A stretch of 64,000 nucleotides of DNA from Antedon bifida (GCA_963402885.1 OY727094.1:17920501-17984500); one strand, 5' to 3'; positions 35,201-45,861 are shown, counted from the stretch's first letter. The notes: generated from the letters alone by a model not told the origin. Program-made: numbers and translations.

Positions 35201-35872
35201 TTCATCACATTCAATCCTATATGAAATGCATCTCTGGCTGGCACCAATTACCCATACGGAATAGGCCTAACCTAAAAAGTTGGCCTAGGCCTAGAAAAAA
35301 GGTTTAGTCAGAGTCTACCACAACATCAGGAGGGTGACAGTCCAGAATAGACAGGTCTAGGCTAGAGAGAGGCATACACCAGTTATTCGGCATTTTTGTT
35401 TGCATTACAATTTTTTTTATACTAAATCAACTCACTGACTTGAAATGACTGAAATACTAATGAAAACTACATTAGCAGCAGATGGCGTAATTATAAAGAT
35501 GCCTAATAAACAAGTGAAAATAAACAAAAAAGCGACGACTACGCTCTAGTTAGTAGGCCCCGACCCAATAGCAGCCATGTCCCTTTACACACAACAAAAA
35601 CGATGACCAAAACAGAGGTGGTGACCTAGATGACCTGACTATTAGCCAATCAGGGACAAGGAATTTTATGCTAATTAGGTAAACCGTTGAACACATCGCG
35701 CAAGAAAACAAAAAACAAAGTTCGACACTTTTCTACTTTAAATACACATTTTCTGTTGTCCGATTTTGGTAGACTTTTTACAAGACGTTTATAGTATTTT
35801 TATCTATCAAATAAGTGTATAAAATCATTTATTGCAATTTTGTCCACCAAAAATCGTAGATTGACTGGACTA
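32230..35872. mobile_element. 3.6-kb TIR element inserted in Gypsy pol
   Basis: Left end TAGTCCAGTCAATCTACAG; right end complement TAGTCCAGTCAATCTACG. Inverted similarity continues for 150 bp or more (GTCTACCAAAATCGGACAAC occurs in both). Flanks TAA/TAA: counting TAA as target duplication restores the Gypsy reading frame across the junction. Terminal and subterminal words are shared with the 16877-19481 element, so they belong to related families. It carries an exon-like remnant at 33.4-33.7 kb but no transposase that I recognise. Confidence 0.85.
33368..33679 (+). CDS. two exon-like pieces with a possible Cys/His zinc-binding module
   Basis: An open stretch ending at a GTATGT donor (about 33438) reads CIICRETIDEKSYKSVSIRQ. 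A second piece after TTTTTAG (from about 33575) reads GADSVNTASVQRGLKP and GSVVHTNCQKNYIN and ends at a GTAAAG donor. Spliced, it gives CxxC ... HxxC spacing, similar to Cys/His modules found at the N termini of many transposon-borne proteins (general resemblance). Start and further exons are not found; may be a captured or transposon-encoded fragment. Confidence 0.4.
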
Positions 35873-36407
35873 TAAATGAAACAATCCATGACAATGAGTT
35901 AGATAGTGAAATAGATATAGGATTGTCTTATCATCAATCGCAAACATGTAGAGATGTTAACGTTAGTAATAACTTAAATGATACACAAACTAAACACTTA
36001 ACAGAATTGTTAAAGTAGAATGTATTCTCAGATGTACCAGGTAGAACTCACTTAGTGACACATGAAATTAAGACTAATGGTGAAATGCCTATAAGGCATA
36101 AGGCATAGGGCATATAGAACGCCCCAAGCATTAAAGGGTAAATTGAAAGAGGAATTAGATAGTATGTTGGCTATGGGTATAATAGAACCTACAGTTAGTG
36201 CCTATGCTGCACCTATTATTGCCCTGAAGAAAGGCCAGAATCAAATTAGAATGGTGACAGATTTTAGATCACTAAATAAGACTACACAATTTGACCCTTA
36301 TGTTATGCCTCGCATAGACGAAATGTTGGATGAGGTATCATCCGCAATATACATAACTATACGTTAGATCTAACTAAAGGATTTTACCAGGTGCCTCTGG
36401 AGCCTAA
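35873..36407 (+). pseudogene. Gypsy pol remnant: N-terminal RT region
   Basis: Reads FSDVPGRTHLVTHEIKT, MLAMGIIEPTVSAYAAPIIA, VTDFRSLNKTTQ and YVMPRIDEMLDEV, the order typical of Ty3/Gypsy RT fingers. Stop codons near 36018 and 36100 and a frameshift near 36358 make it non-functional. Interrupted at 36408 after LEPK by the Harbinger-like element. Confidence 0.9.
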
Positions 36408-38001
36408 GGGTCTGTTTCTGCTGCATAACGCAATTTAACCAGTTATTTTAAAATAGATTAAAAATAGATAACAATAACAAGACCGCGTTTCTGCTCAATT
36501 TGTGCTCCGAAATAACCGGTTAAATCTATGGGTGGTCGTCGAGCAAAACGTCATCATTACCCAAAATGCAATACACTCAGACGGAAGTAGTAAGTTGGCT
36601 GTTTGTTTACATCGACATCAGTACACACGTGTGTGATATCGCCGAACATCTCAAACATGTTAACATAATAAAATGTTGTCTCCAGGTCTACAAGTTTTGT
36701 TTTTTGTAAAGCCTACTTAACATCGCTAATAAAATTAATTCTCATGGCGCCTTCAATAACATGGGGAGGGTTGTGCAGCGCCCGATCGCCTAGGATAATT
36801 ATTATCTAGCCTAATTCCTCAAAAAGGCGATGTCACACGGCCCTTCCCACGTGAACGACTGTTGTCTTTCACGAGCGCGGTCCTACTAAACACCAAACGG
36901 AAACAAAAACGAGACTCAGAATGTTGCAATACCTACCAAACGAGAGTAGATAATTGTTAATTAATTATGAAAACCCAACTTATATAGCAAAAATCGTCTG
37001 AATTTATGTTAAAAACGATGAGTTTAGCCACAAAAACTTAAATCAAACGAGAGTATCCAAGTCATAGAATATCGCACGCACATATTGCCTTTAATAGAAT
37101 AATGAGTATTGAACATTATTTCGTATATTTATGTACTAGCATAAATAATAACACATTTCTATGCTTAATAAAATCATATTTAATATATTATCAAAGGCTC
37201 TGATAACCTTTGTTTTCGGTCGATGTGATGTTTTTCTAAAAAATGATATGTAAAACGATCAAAGTAAGATTGTTCATTGCGTGCCATAAATACGCTCGTT
37301 TGGTTTCAGTTTTTGTTGCTAAATTCATCGTTTTTAACATAAATTTGGACGATTTTTGCTATAAAGTTTGGGTTTTCATAATTAATTAACCATTATCTAT
37401 TCTCGTTTGGTAGATATTTGCAACATTCTGAGTCCCTTTTGTTTCCGTTTTGGTGTTATAGGACCATAATAGGCATACCCTTCGCGAGCGTGTATTAACC
37501 CATCAAGTATTTAGCTTGGGTAGTTCGGAACTCCACCCCAAATTCCTCTTTTACTTTCGCAAAAATTCTCTAATATATATCTGTGAATCTTTTCTATTGC
37601 CTGCCATCCTTCCCCGTACTTTCTCTTTCCCCCACAACTGAATAACATATCTTGCGATTTCATTCATCCACATGCATGTTCACTTCTTCGTTCGACTGTC
37701 AACACCACGAGGAAAACACACATGGTTCGCGACGGTATCTGTCCCGGGGTCACAACTGTCAATCAAATAACCGTTATTTCGTGTTGCAGCTAAGAATTGC
37801 TCAGCGATAACCGGTTAAACGGCGTTCTAACACCGATTTAAATTGGTGTTTTTAACCGGTTATTTTGCGCTGCCTTTTAACCGGTTACAAAAAATGTGTC
37901 CTGTTTCTGCTGCCAAGAAAATGGAGTTAATTTATTCACACTGATTTTAATTTATTCACACCGATTTTAACCGGTTATTTTTATGCAGCAGAAACAGGCC
38001 C
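36408..38001. mobile_element. PIF/Harbinger-like non-autonomous DNA transposon
   Basis: Ends GGGTCTGTTTCTGCTGCATA on the left and the complement GGGCCTGTTTCTGCTGCATA on the right, flanked by TAA on both sides (36405-36407, 38002-38004), a 3-bp TWA duplication as in PIF/Harbinger. Excision restores Gypsy pol codons (EPK into KDKSAF). Palindrome TAACCGGTTA occurs at 36513, 37808, 37853, 37878 and 37968 with a variant at 36436, concentrated near the ends. No transposase or Myb-like gene, so mobilisation would need a helper. A foldback lies inside. Confidence 0.85.
36879..37465. mobile_element. foldback element nested in the Harbinger-like transposon
   Basis: Arms of ~180 bp: the left starts GGTCCTACTAAACACCAAAC, the right complement reads GGTCCTATAACACCAAAACG; inner words (CAGAATGTTGCAA, GAAAACCCAA, AAAAATCGTC, AACGATGA) are mirrored. 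The middle of ~220 bp is AT-rich and non-coding. Alternatively it is an internal inverted repeat of the host transposon. Confidence 0.75.
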
Positions 38002-38749
38002 TAAGACCAAAGACAAATCAGCATTTATTACACAATTTGGACAGTATTGTTACAATGTACTTCCATTTGGTATGCAAAATAGCTCTAGTACTTTCCAAAG
38101 ATTAATGGATAAGGTATTACAAGGTACTGAGGGATATGCTAAGGCATATAGATGACATATTTATTTATAGTCAAACTTGGAAAGATTATATTTTTCATTT
38201 GAATGATGTATTAGAAAGATTAAGTGGTGCTGGATTGACAGCAAAGCCTTTGAAATGTAAAATTGCCTATGCACAGGTAGAATTTCTGGGGCATAAGATT
38301 GGTAACGGAGAAATTAGACCCATGGTTGATAAGGTTGAGGCTGTGGAAAAGTTCCCCAGACCTTTGTCTAAAAAACAAGTCTGATCATTTCTCGGATTAA
38401 CTGGCTATATTACAGAAAATTTGTACAAAACTATGCCGATATTGCTAAGCCATTGATTGATTTAACTTTAAAGAATAAAAGTAATCCGTTAAGTGGAATG
38501 AACAATGTGAAAATGCCTTTGTAACTTTAAAGAAACGACTTACTGATGATAATGTATTAAAAGCCCCAAATTTTGATAAGATGTTTATATTGCAAACCGA
38601 TGCCTCAAATTATGGCATAGGGGCAGTGCTGAGCCAAATAGATGGCGAGGGTAATGATTATCCCATTGTGTATTTAAGTAGAAAGTTATCTGTACATGAA
38701 CAGAGATATTCTGTGCCAGAAAAAGAGTGCCTCTCTATTGTTTGGGCTA
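38002..38749 (+). pseudogene. Gypsy pol remnant: RT palm/thumb and RNase H start
   Basis: Reads CYNVLPFGMQNSSSTFQRLM, then a shifted frame with HIDDIFIYSQTW (an IDD in place of the usual catalytic YxDD), LTAKPLKCKIAYAQVEFLGH, a stop near 38382, and RNase H-type FILQTDASNYGIGAVLSQ and EQRYSVPEKECLSIVWAI. Frameshifts and stops. Cut at about 38750 by the LINE insertion. Confidence 0.9.
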
Positions 38750-41700
38750 TTTCATTTCATTTCATTTCATTTATTTCACTATCATCATCGCAGCCTTAGC
38801 TGAATTACAAAGATATTTACATTTTCTCAATATTAAAATTTGTATAAAAGTATAAAACCAATGATAATTATATATAAAAAAGGAGGCAATTTACACAAGA
38901 AATACAATACAGGAACATTCAACAAGTTTAGCATTAAAATATTAAAATAGAAAAAAAAACACCAAAGAGGACCAAAAAGAATTGCATAGCTGTACTGGGT
39001 GATATATAATGATTATTCATTTAGAAGCGAGATAAGGTATGGTATTGCACTTTTTCTATATCTTTCAACTCTGCATTTGGGTTGTTGATACTTTACACGT
39101 CTTAGTTTCATGTTACTTACATTCTTCACTGGAAACCATTTTCCAAAATGAATACTTTTTGAACAATTCAGAGCAAACTTATAGCATAGATTACGCCTTC
39201 TATCAGATAAAGTATCTAAAGAAAGATCATTGAGTGCTTGGTCATAACATATGTAGTCATTACACAATATTATTCTGCAAGCCCTTTTTTGGACAGATTC
39301 TATCATATCACTTTGTTTCTTAGTGAGACTAGAATGCCATACTGGGACAGCATATTCAACACTTGGTCTTATGTAACTCTTAAATACATCTACAAGATCA
39401 AATTTCGGAAGATTGAACTTTCTTAATCTACACAATATATGCAGACGTCTGCTGGCTTTCGATACAATTTCTTTAACATTACGGTCCCATTTGAGGTTGG
39501 CTTGTATCCATAAACCTAGTAACTTAGTTTCATTAACGATTTCAATTGTAGCATTACCAATCAAAAGGGGTTCATGTTCATATTGATTTCTTTGAAAGTT
39601 AAAATACATAGTTTTACATTTAGTTGGGTTAAGTTTTAGTTTGTTTTCATTAGACCATACATTCAGTAAAGCAACATCATTCTGAATTGAGGAAATTTCA
39701 TCCTTTTTTACTATCTGTCCTATGCACAAATCATCTACATATTTCCAAGTTTTACATGGCGAGTCTTGCATGGCATCATTAATTAGAGCAAGAAAGATCA
39801 TAGGCCCAAGGAGTGTGCCTTGAGGGACGCCACATGTTAGATTAACACTCATTGATAATGTGGATTTATAGCGTACTTGTTGGGTTCTGTTTGACAAAAA
39901 GCTAATTAACCACGGTACAATTTCAGGTCTACAGCCAAGTGTTACTAATTTAGAAACTGCTATTGTGTGGTCAACACAATCGAATGCTTTACTAAAGTCA
40001 GTTAAAACTAACTGACCAACAGATTTGGGAATGTTACTACCTTCATAGAACACATTTAGTAGATCAACCAAATTATGGGTTGTAGAAAAGTGTTTACGGC
40101 AACCATATTGGTTGTTATCAAGATTTTTCTCGATATCTGTTAAGAGCCATTTTTTAATGAAGCCCTCAGCTACCTTAGCTAGGATACATGTAAGCGAGAT
40201 TGGTCGAAATTTGTCAACCCTAGTACAACCATTTTCTTTGGGAACAGGAGTAACAATAGCATCCTTCCACATAGTTGGGACATGACCCTCACTGAGGGAG
40301 GCATTTAAGATATTAGTCATAGGGATGCTTAGTTCGCATGCAAAATCTCTTATTAATCTGTTAGGCACATTATCAGGGCCCGGGGACTTATTTACTTTAA
40401 CTTTTCTTAATTGATTGTACATTTCCCATTCTTTTACATTAGGGGGTTTATTGGCAGGTAAATACGTAGGAAGCTTACATAAATCAATACTAGGTCTGCT
40501 TTGGGAAGTTATAGCAAAATGGTTGTTTACAAAATTACTTATACCATGATAGTCATCCTGCGGAATATCCTCTACACTAATAAGTGGTTGGGGTTTAGTT
40601 TTATTAGCTAACATCTGCACGCCTTGGTGCCATTTATGGGGATTAGTAGCTTTTAAGTTTAATAAACGTTCATTGTAAAAGTTCATTTTGTCTTTCTTGA
40701 TCACTTTTTGTACCATATTCCTATAGAATTTCCATTGCAGCGATTTACCATGATTAGTAAAAGCGTGTTGACGTTTCATTATAAGATCCTTTGCTTGTTG
40801 CGAAATCCATGGCTTATCAGTTGGATGTATCTTAATGGATTTAACCGGGAAGAAAGTGTTGATAGCAGAAGTCAATGACAAATAAAATGATTGCGTTTTC
40901 TGTTCAGTATTACTCGCGTTAATAACCTCGTTCCAGTCATGGGTAGTTATCCAACGGCCAAATTCTTCAACACTTCTCGCTTTCATTGGTCTGATTACAC
41001 GCTTTTCGATTTTGTTGCTATTCGTCCTTGTAGTTGCTGACAACAGAACACAATTATGATCGCTAGCACCCATCGGCGACACAATTCGGGGATTGCAATA
41101 ATACTGCTTCAGATTGGTGGCTATAATATCTAGTATTGCATCCCCTCGCGTTGGTTCTTTCACAATTTGTTTTAGGTTATGTGCACGGCATAGTGGGGCT
41201 AGGTCAGTTCTGTTCAGGTCCCCCATAATAATGAAGCCAGCGTCTGGGTGTTTAAGTTTAAGACTGTCAAGAGATTTAATAATATGATCCAAAAGCAGTT
41301 GTTGGTCAGAAGAATTAGGTGGAATATATATTCCACAAACTATAATAGAGGATACAGCTCTGGGGAGCCTCTTCGGTCTTATAAAAACCCAAACACACTC
41401 TAGCTCTTCGGGTACTACTATTTCAGGTATTCTTCGCGACAGAAATTCAGAATTAACATATACGGCCACTCCACCACCCTTCTTATGCGTTCTATGATAG
41501 GTATAAATATTGAAGTTGTTAATCATCAGTGCATCATCTGTTATTTGCGGTGTTTGCCAAGTCTCTGTGACAACTGCTAAATCAATACAATTTTGAAGTA
41601 GAAGGGTTTCTAGTTCGTCCACACGGTAGATTAAAGAACGCGGGTTAGTCAGGAAAATCGATGGGAGTGATGGCTGTAACTTTGTATAGTTGACTTTACG

Positions 41701-42172
41701 AAGTGAATTAGGGAATAAACTACTTAGAAAACGCCCTCGCTTGTTGTCTATATAATCAGAAGCACGTGTAACAGTGATAATAGTGGGAATTTTTCTGCGT
41801 ATATTTACACCACCTCTTCTACCTCTACTTTTACGATAGATGCCAAGATTATTCAGCTTAGTGAGGGTTCCCTTAGGTAGGTATCGCACCTTATTACGAC
41901 GTTTAATGAAGGCTGATCCAATATAAAATAGCTCATGTCTGGAATAACGAGTCATTTTGGCTTGCTCAGTGGCTTGTGTATCATTCCAAGATAAGAATTA
42001 AATCCCTTTTCGTTAAAATTTGAGAACTTATCTCACCCCAACAACAGCAGTACAGATACAATGTTAAAAAGGGAAATTATCTCAATCCAACACCAACAGT
42101 ACAGTTAAAATGTTAAAAAGTGGTTCCACATCAAAACATGAAAAGAAAAAGTACTTGCACAAAGTTTCAATA
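38750..42172 (-). mobile_element. near full-length LINE (CR1/L2-like group) inserted in Gypsy RNase H
   Basis: About 3.4 kb on the minus strand with one long ORF (39013-41955). The 3' end carries a pentanucleotide tail (ATGAA)n at 38751-38770. A ~215-bp leader precedes the ORF, with a tandem pair of ~65-bp phrases (ACAGATACAATGTTAAAAAG and ACAGTTAAAATGTTAAAAAG). No separate ORF1. No clear target duplication; the Gypsy sequence resumes at about 42173 (KYYLYG). Confidence 0.9.
39013..41955 (-). CDS. LINE ORF: AP endonuclease and reverse transcriptase, 980 aa
   Basis: Uninterrupted. The first ~95 residues are basic (SRGRRGG, NIRRK). Endonuclease ~100-305 with TETW (130), GDLN (245) and SDH (298), residues expected of APE-type nucleases that nick the target. 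Linker, then RT ~520-790 with SPGPDNVPN (524), RPISL, DFSKAFD (653), CGVPQGTLLGP (708) and YVDD (739). The C-terminal part has YIRPSVEYAVPVWHSS and ends at a stop at 39013. ATG at 41955 has an A at -3 and follows an in-frame leader without a better start. All catalytic residues I looked for are present, so the protein could be active. Clade (CR1/L2 versus related) not certain. Confidence 0.93.
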   Translation of the reverse strand: MTRYSRHELFYIGSAFIKRRNKVRYLPKGTLTKLNNLGIYRKSRGRRGGVNIRRKIPTIITVTRASDYIDNKRGRFLSSLFPNSLRKVNYTKLQPSLPSIFLTNPRSLIYRVDELETLLLQNCIDLAVVTETWQTPQITDDALMINNFNIYTYHRTHKKGGGVAVYVNSEFLSRRIPEIVVPEELECVWVFIRPKRLPRAVSSIIVCGIYIPPNSSDQQLLLDHIIKSLDSLKLKHPDAGFIIMGDLNRTDLAPLCRAHNLKQIVKEPTRGDAILDIIATNLKQYYCNPRIVSPMGASDHNCVLLSATTRTNSNKIEKRVIRPMKARSVEEFGRWITTHDWNEVINASNTEQKTQSFYLSLTSAINTFFPVKSIKIHPTDKPWISQQAKDLIMKRQHAFTNHGKSLQWKFYRNMVQKVIKKDKMNFYNERLLNLKATNPHKWHQGVQMLANKTKPQPLISVEDIPQDDYHGISNFVNNHFAITSQSRPSIDLCKLPTYLPANKPPNVKEWEMYNQLRKVKVNKSPGPDNVPNRLIRDFACELSIPMTNILNASLSEGHVPTMWKDAIVTPVPKENGCTRVDKFRPISLTCILAKVAEGFIKKWLLTDIEKNLDNNQYGCRKHFSTTHNLVDLLNVFYEGSNIPKSVGQLVLTDFSKAFDCVDHTIAVSKLVTLGCRPEIVPWLISFLSNRTQQVRYKSTLSMSVNLTCGVPQGTLLGPMIFLALINDAMQDSPCKTWKYVDDLCIGQIVKKDEISSIQNDVALLNVWSNENKLKLNPTKCKTMYFNFQRNQYEHEPLLIGNATIEIVNETKLLGLWIQANLKWDRNVKEIVSKASRRLHILCRLRKFNLPKFDLVDVFKSYIRPSVEYAVPVWHSSLTKKQSDMIESVQKRACRIILCNDYICYDQALNDLSLDTLSDRRRNLCYKFALNCSKSIHFGKWFPVKNVSNMKLRRVKYQQPKCRVERYRKSAIPYLISLLNE

Positions 42173-42366
42173 AGCTTAAAGTATTATCTGTATGGTTGTG
42201 AATTTCAAGTTCATACTGACCACCAGGCATTGAGATGAATGGACTCAATGAAGGGTGCCAATGTTAGACTTATGAGATGGGCTCTGTTTTTACAAGGATA
42301 TAAATTTAAAGTTATTTACAAGAAAGGATCATCAAATGGAAATGCAGATGGATTAAGCCGTGCATA
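42173..42366 (+). pseudogene. Gypsy RNase H C-terminal remnant
   Basis: Continues the RNase H interrupted by the LINE: KYYLYGCEFQVHTDHQALR, a stop, then GYKFKVIYKKGSSNGNADGL and SRA before a stop at 42364-42366. NADGLSR is the usual end of Gypsy RNase H. No integrase follows. Confidence 0.88.
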
Positions 42367-42443
42367 AGTGATATTATAGAGGTGTTATTTGTAGTAGTTA
42401 TTAGTAGATAGTTTAAAGTAAAATTATTTTAATGTTAAATTTT

Positions 42444-42458
42444 TGGAAAGAAGGGAAA
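42444..42458 (+). promoter_or_regulatory. Gypsy polypurine tract
   Basis: GGAAAGAAGGGAAA directly before the 3' LTR, the expected plus-strand primer site. Confidence 0.85.
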
Positions 42459-42774
42459 TGTCATAATATTATGTTTCTCAGTTCCTGTGGTTAGATAAAG
42501 AATGTCTTAGACTAGGTCTGCTAAATTTATTAGCCAATCAAAAATCGTATAATTTTGGTGGGAAACTTTGGGGGGAAAATGTTATCCTCCTCTGAAGCCC
42601 CTAATTTGCATGTTCAGTATAAGTAGTAAAATGTAATAGATTATAGATATTAGGGGAGAAGAGAAAATAAGATCATAGTAGATAGACGTATAGAGTATAG
42701 AGAAGAAAGGTCTAGACTGGTAGAAAGTTGTATTAATACTGAGTTACAAGAAATAAAAGTTTTAGTTGAATACA
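42459..42774 (+). repeat. Gypsy 3' LTR
   Basis: Starts TGTCATAATATTATGTTTCT and ends TTGAATACA, 316 bp; pairs with 31789-32099. Confidence 0.92.
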
Positions 42775-43419
42775 GTATACTTTTTGTATGAGAAATCATT
42801 CAGTGTCAGTGTCAGTGTACGTCGCATGGATTTAAATACGCCAGAGAACGCATACGCTCGGAACCGACTCTATATATTCACTACAACCCCATTGACCACA
42901 ATATTGGATCAAAGATGTTGGATAATGTTGAAACTACATATAACATTCCTAGTACAATTGGGTCATTTTGATACCCTGTATGTATAGATGCATACAATGG
43001 GAAAAACATATACATAAATGTAAACAAACTCTCTATTAGGCCTATAAGAAAGATGTTATGGTTATATGGTATTAAAGTCTCTTTGAACATGATACATATT
43101 TGAGGAATGTGAACAATTCAGATAAAATTAAAAAGGAGTACTAGAAGAGCAAATGTTGAAATTAGTTGTATCAAGTTAGAAAATGAAATTGAAAAAGTCG
43201 CCAAACAATTATATATAGGGTACAAACCATCAGATAGAAGGCCTGACATTTAGAAAAATCAGCATCTTTTCATTTGCAATGCAATTATTGTTTTAAGAAA
43301 TCTTTAGTATTAATTCAAATATTTAAATGTTTATATAATGAAGAATCAAGTTCAATAACTTTGTCACCTAGACTAAAGCAGGTCACATATACTACCATAC
43401 TTTTAATTTCCAGCCCTAT
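42775..43419. other. unassigned flank of the Gypsy element
   Basis: No coding or repeat structure seen, apart from a short GTCAGTGTCAGTGT run at 42803. Confidence 0.4.
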
Positions 43420-43745
43420 GTGAGTATGATCATACTGATGCAGCCATACTACTGTACCCACTGCACCACAAAATATAAACAGTGTGTATATTTGAATGAT
43501 TTCCAGCCCTATAAGTGATTATGACCTTACTGCTGTAGTATAGGAACCCCTACCACTGTACCTACTACACCACATAAAATATAAACAGTGATTATGATCA
43601 TACTGCTGTAGTATAGGACTACCACTGTACCTACTACACCACATAAAATATAAATAGTGATTATGACCTACTGCTGTAGCTATAGGCCTACCCCTGTACG
43701 TACTACACCACACAAAATATAAACAGTGTGTATGATCATACTGCT
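43420..43745. repeat. ~69-bp tandem repeat, about four copies
   Basis: The unit includes GTGATTATGA.C.TACTGCTG, CCACTGTACCTACTACACCA and ATAAAATATAAACAGTG. CACATAAAAT falls at 43571, 43640 and 43708; the first copy is more diverged. Confidence 0.9.
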
Positions 43746-44249
43746 GTTACGCATACTCTAATAATCTTAAGATAATGAAGCCTAGTGTATAGCTACAAAT
43801 GAATATCAATATATTATCTACAATTGTAACTCAAAGTATTGATATGGATTGGCATGGTAAGGTCCTGGTCAAATTAATTTACACAATTATTATTTAAAGA
43901 TTATTTTAAGGCACTGTAATCAATAACTATTTAAAAGAGTACCCATGGGACTACAGAGGTGATTACTGAGTAATAATTGCATGTAATAAGTTTGTTTGTC
44001 CCAACATTTAGTCTGTCCATTTGTCTGTAGTCTATCCAATTTTTTTGTAAATTAAATCAAGCAAATTGACCAATCACAATGTGATGGATTATCTGAACTG
44101 TTGCTTGTTATTGGTCAACTCACTTGCGTAGCGCCTACATTGTGTTGACAACCAAAGCTTTAGTAAACCAAGTTTTATTTCTGGTTGACTTACTACTGTA
44201 TGTTTGATAGGCTTTATAACAGTTTCATGTATCATCATCTACTTCAAAG

Positions 44250-44412
44250 CAAAGAACTGATAACACAAGAATCTCCTGTTCTTCAATTTGCATTTAAAAC
44301 ACAGTATGGGTGGCTCACAATGGCGCCACCCATTAGCTTCTATCCCACAATGCCTTTCGAAATTGTTACGCGCTTCGGACGAACAGGAGATTCTTGTGTT
44401 ATAAGTTCTTTG
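44250..44412. mobile_element. 163-bp MITE with ~32-bp inverted ends
   Basis: CAAAGAACTGATAACACAAG, AATCTCCTGTTC at the left is mirrored by GAACAGGAGATT, CTTGTGTTATAAGTTCTTTG at the right. Flanking 8-mers CTTCAAAG and ATCAAATG are only partly alike, so a hAT-type 8-bp duplication is possible but weak. Confidence 0.8.
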
Positions 44413-45861
44413 ATCAAATGTACAATAGTATAGAAATATACCAATTTATTTGTATTTTAGTTATTCTGGTTTTTTTTAGGCTTCATCATTCAAATGTATT
44501 TATTCTGAATTAATTTGAATGTTAATGTAAGAGGCTGAATGTAATGACAAAGAGAGCATTATTGTTTTACAGTAGAATACTATAAGTATAAAATTGTTAG
44601 TCATAAATGAATATATATGATGGAAAGAAAGACATTTTAAAAATCCTAAATTTTTGGTAAAGGGTGGATGAGTAGAATGTATGACTGACCGATTCTAAGA
44701 GGTCTCTGTTGACTATTAATTTACAATAGAAATGAAAATACTGACAATGATTAGTACTACTATTTAGTATAGCTGTTGCTGTTAATTTACAATAAAACCT
44801 ACTAGTGACTTTATGACAGGACGGTAGACGAAGGGGGACGGTAGATGAAAAGATACGGTAGTCTACACAAAATATTAATCTGCGCATGCTTATGCACAGT
44901 ATACTGAGCATACTCTGTTCTGTTCATTATCGGGACTTTTATTTGGTCGATTTAACATTCAATCCAATGGACGGAGTAAAGTTCATTGCATCATTTTGAA
45001 ACTTTGCAACAATAAAAAATGGCTGATCAGTACGCAAAGGGAATACACATTGTAGTTTTTCATTTTTAGTTAAACTTAATTAAAACATCATATTTTGTCA
45101 TTGTATATTATAATATGTGGTGGCTGTGAATTCAATTCAATTTAATTTCAATTCAATAACATTTATTCAATAATGGTAAGACAAGAAAAACAAGCATCCT
45201 CGTAGCCTCTTTTTAAGGTTTTTATTAGGTGTTTTAATTCATCCTTTTGAACTTTGATAACTTAACTTTAAATTTTAGTTAGTGTCAATGACCAACTTAA
45301 GGAACAATCAATGTTTTAAATTTTTTTCATTTTTGAAACAAGTTTATTTTTAATCTTTGATATTTTGTGGATAACTAAAGTTTGAATTTAAAAGAATGAT
45401 CAGTCAAATATTAAGCTTTACAAAATGATTAAAGTTGATCTTTTTATCTTGTGATTTTCAAATAGTATACTGTTGACATTATTGCTTATACTTGAATGAA
45501 TGCTGTAAAGTAAGCATTGATAATCTGTCATTGTTCTAAAATATTAAAAACTGTAGCAACACCAACATTACAGTGGGTAGATTAATATTTAAACGAGTTT
45601 GTTTGTTATTGTCTTATAATGATGAAGAAGATGAATAAATAAAACAATGATAGAATATGAAATCACTTTTAACTTATACTACAGACTGTGCAAAGCACTG
45701 CTGCTCACTGCTGTTACCTATTTAATAAAGCATTCCATAATGATAACAATAATGCTTACATTTTATCATCATTCCTGATGATGATCAAATAAAGTTTGAA
45801 ACGTTGAATCATTCTTATTTGGATTCAGTTTTATACTATGTTGTATTTATTATTATTTAAA
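44413..45861. other. unassigned intergenic sequence
   Basis: AT-rich; a short AATTCAATT-rich patch near 45130 resembles a retroposon tail. No gene seen. Confidence 0.4.

Larger units (their letters stand above)
31789..42774 (+). mobile_element. Gypsy-type LTR retrotransposon, decayed, with three later insertions
   Basis: Two LTRs (31789-32099, 42459-42774) in direct orientation flank pol remnants at about 32120-32229, 35873-36407, 38002-38749 and 42173-42366. Removing the inserted elements joins these into one interrupted pol reading. RT blocks (MLAMGIIEPTVSAYAAP, LDLTKG, PFGMQNSSSTFQ, FLGHKIGNGEI) are Ty3/Gypsy-like, followed by RNase H. No gag, protease or integrase is visible: only ~20-100 bp separates the 5' LTR from pol, and the 3' LTR follows RNase H at once. 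No target duplication was found. Confidence 0.9.

Noticed and set aside
39039-39426. Plus-strand small frames opposite the LINE
   Set aside because: Complement of the intact 980-codon ORF.
31762-42790. CATACAAAAAGT before the 5' LTR and its complement after the 3' LTR taken as a target duplication
   Set aside because: They are in inverted, not direct, orientation and not adjacent to both LTR ends; the same word also occurs at 32328, so this is coincidence or another repeat.
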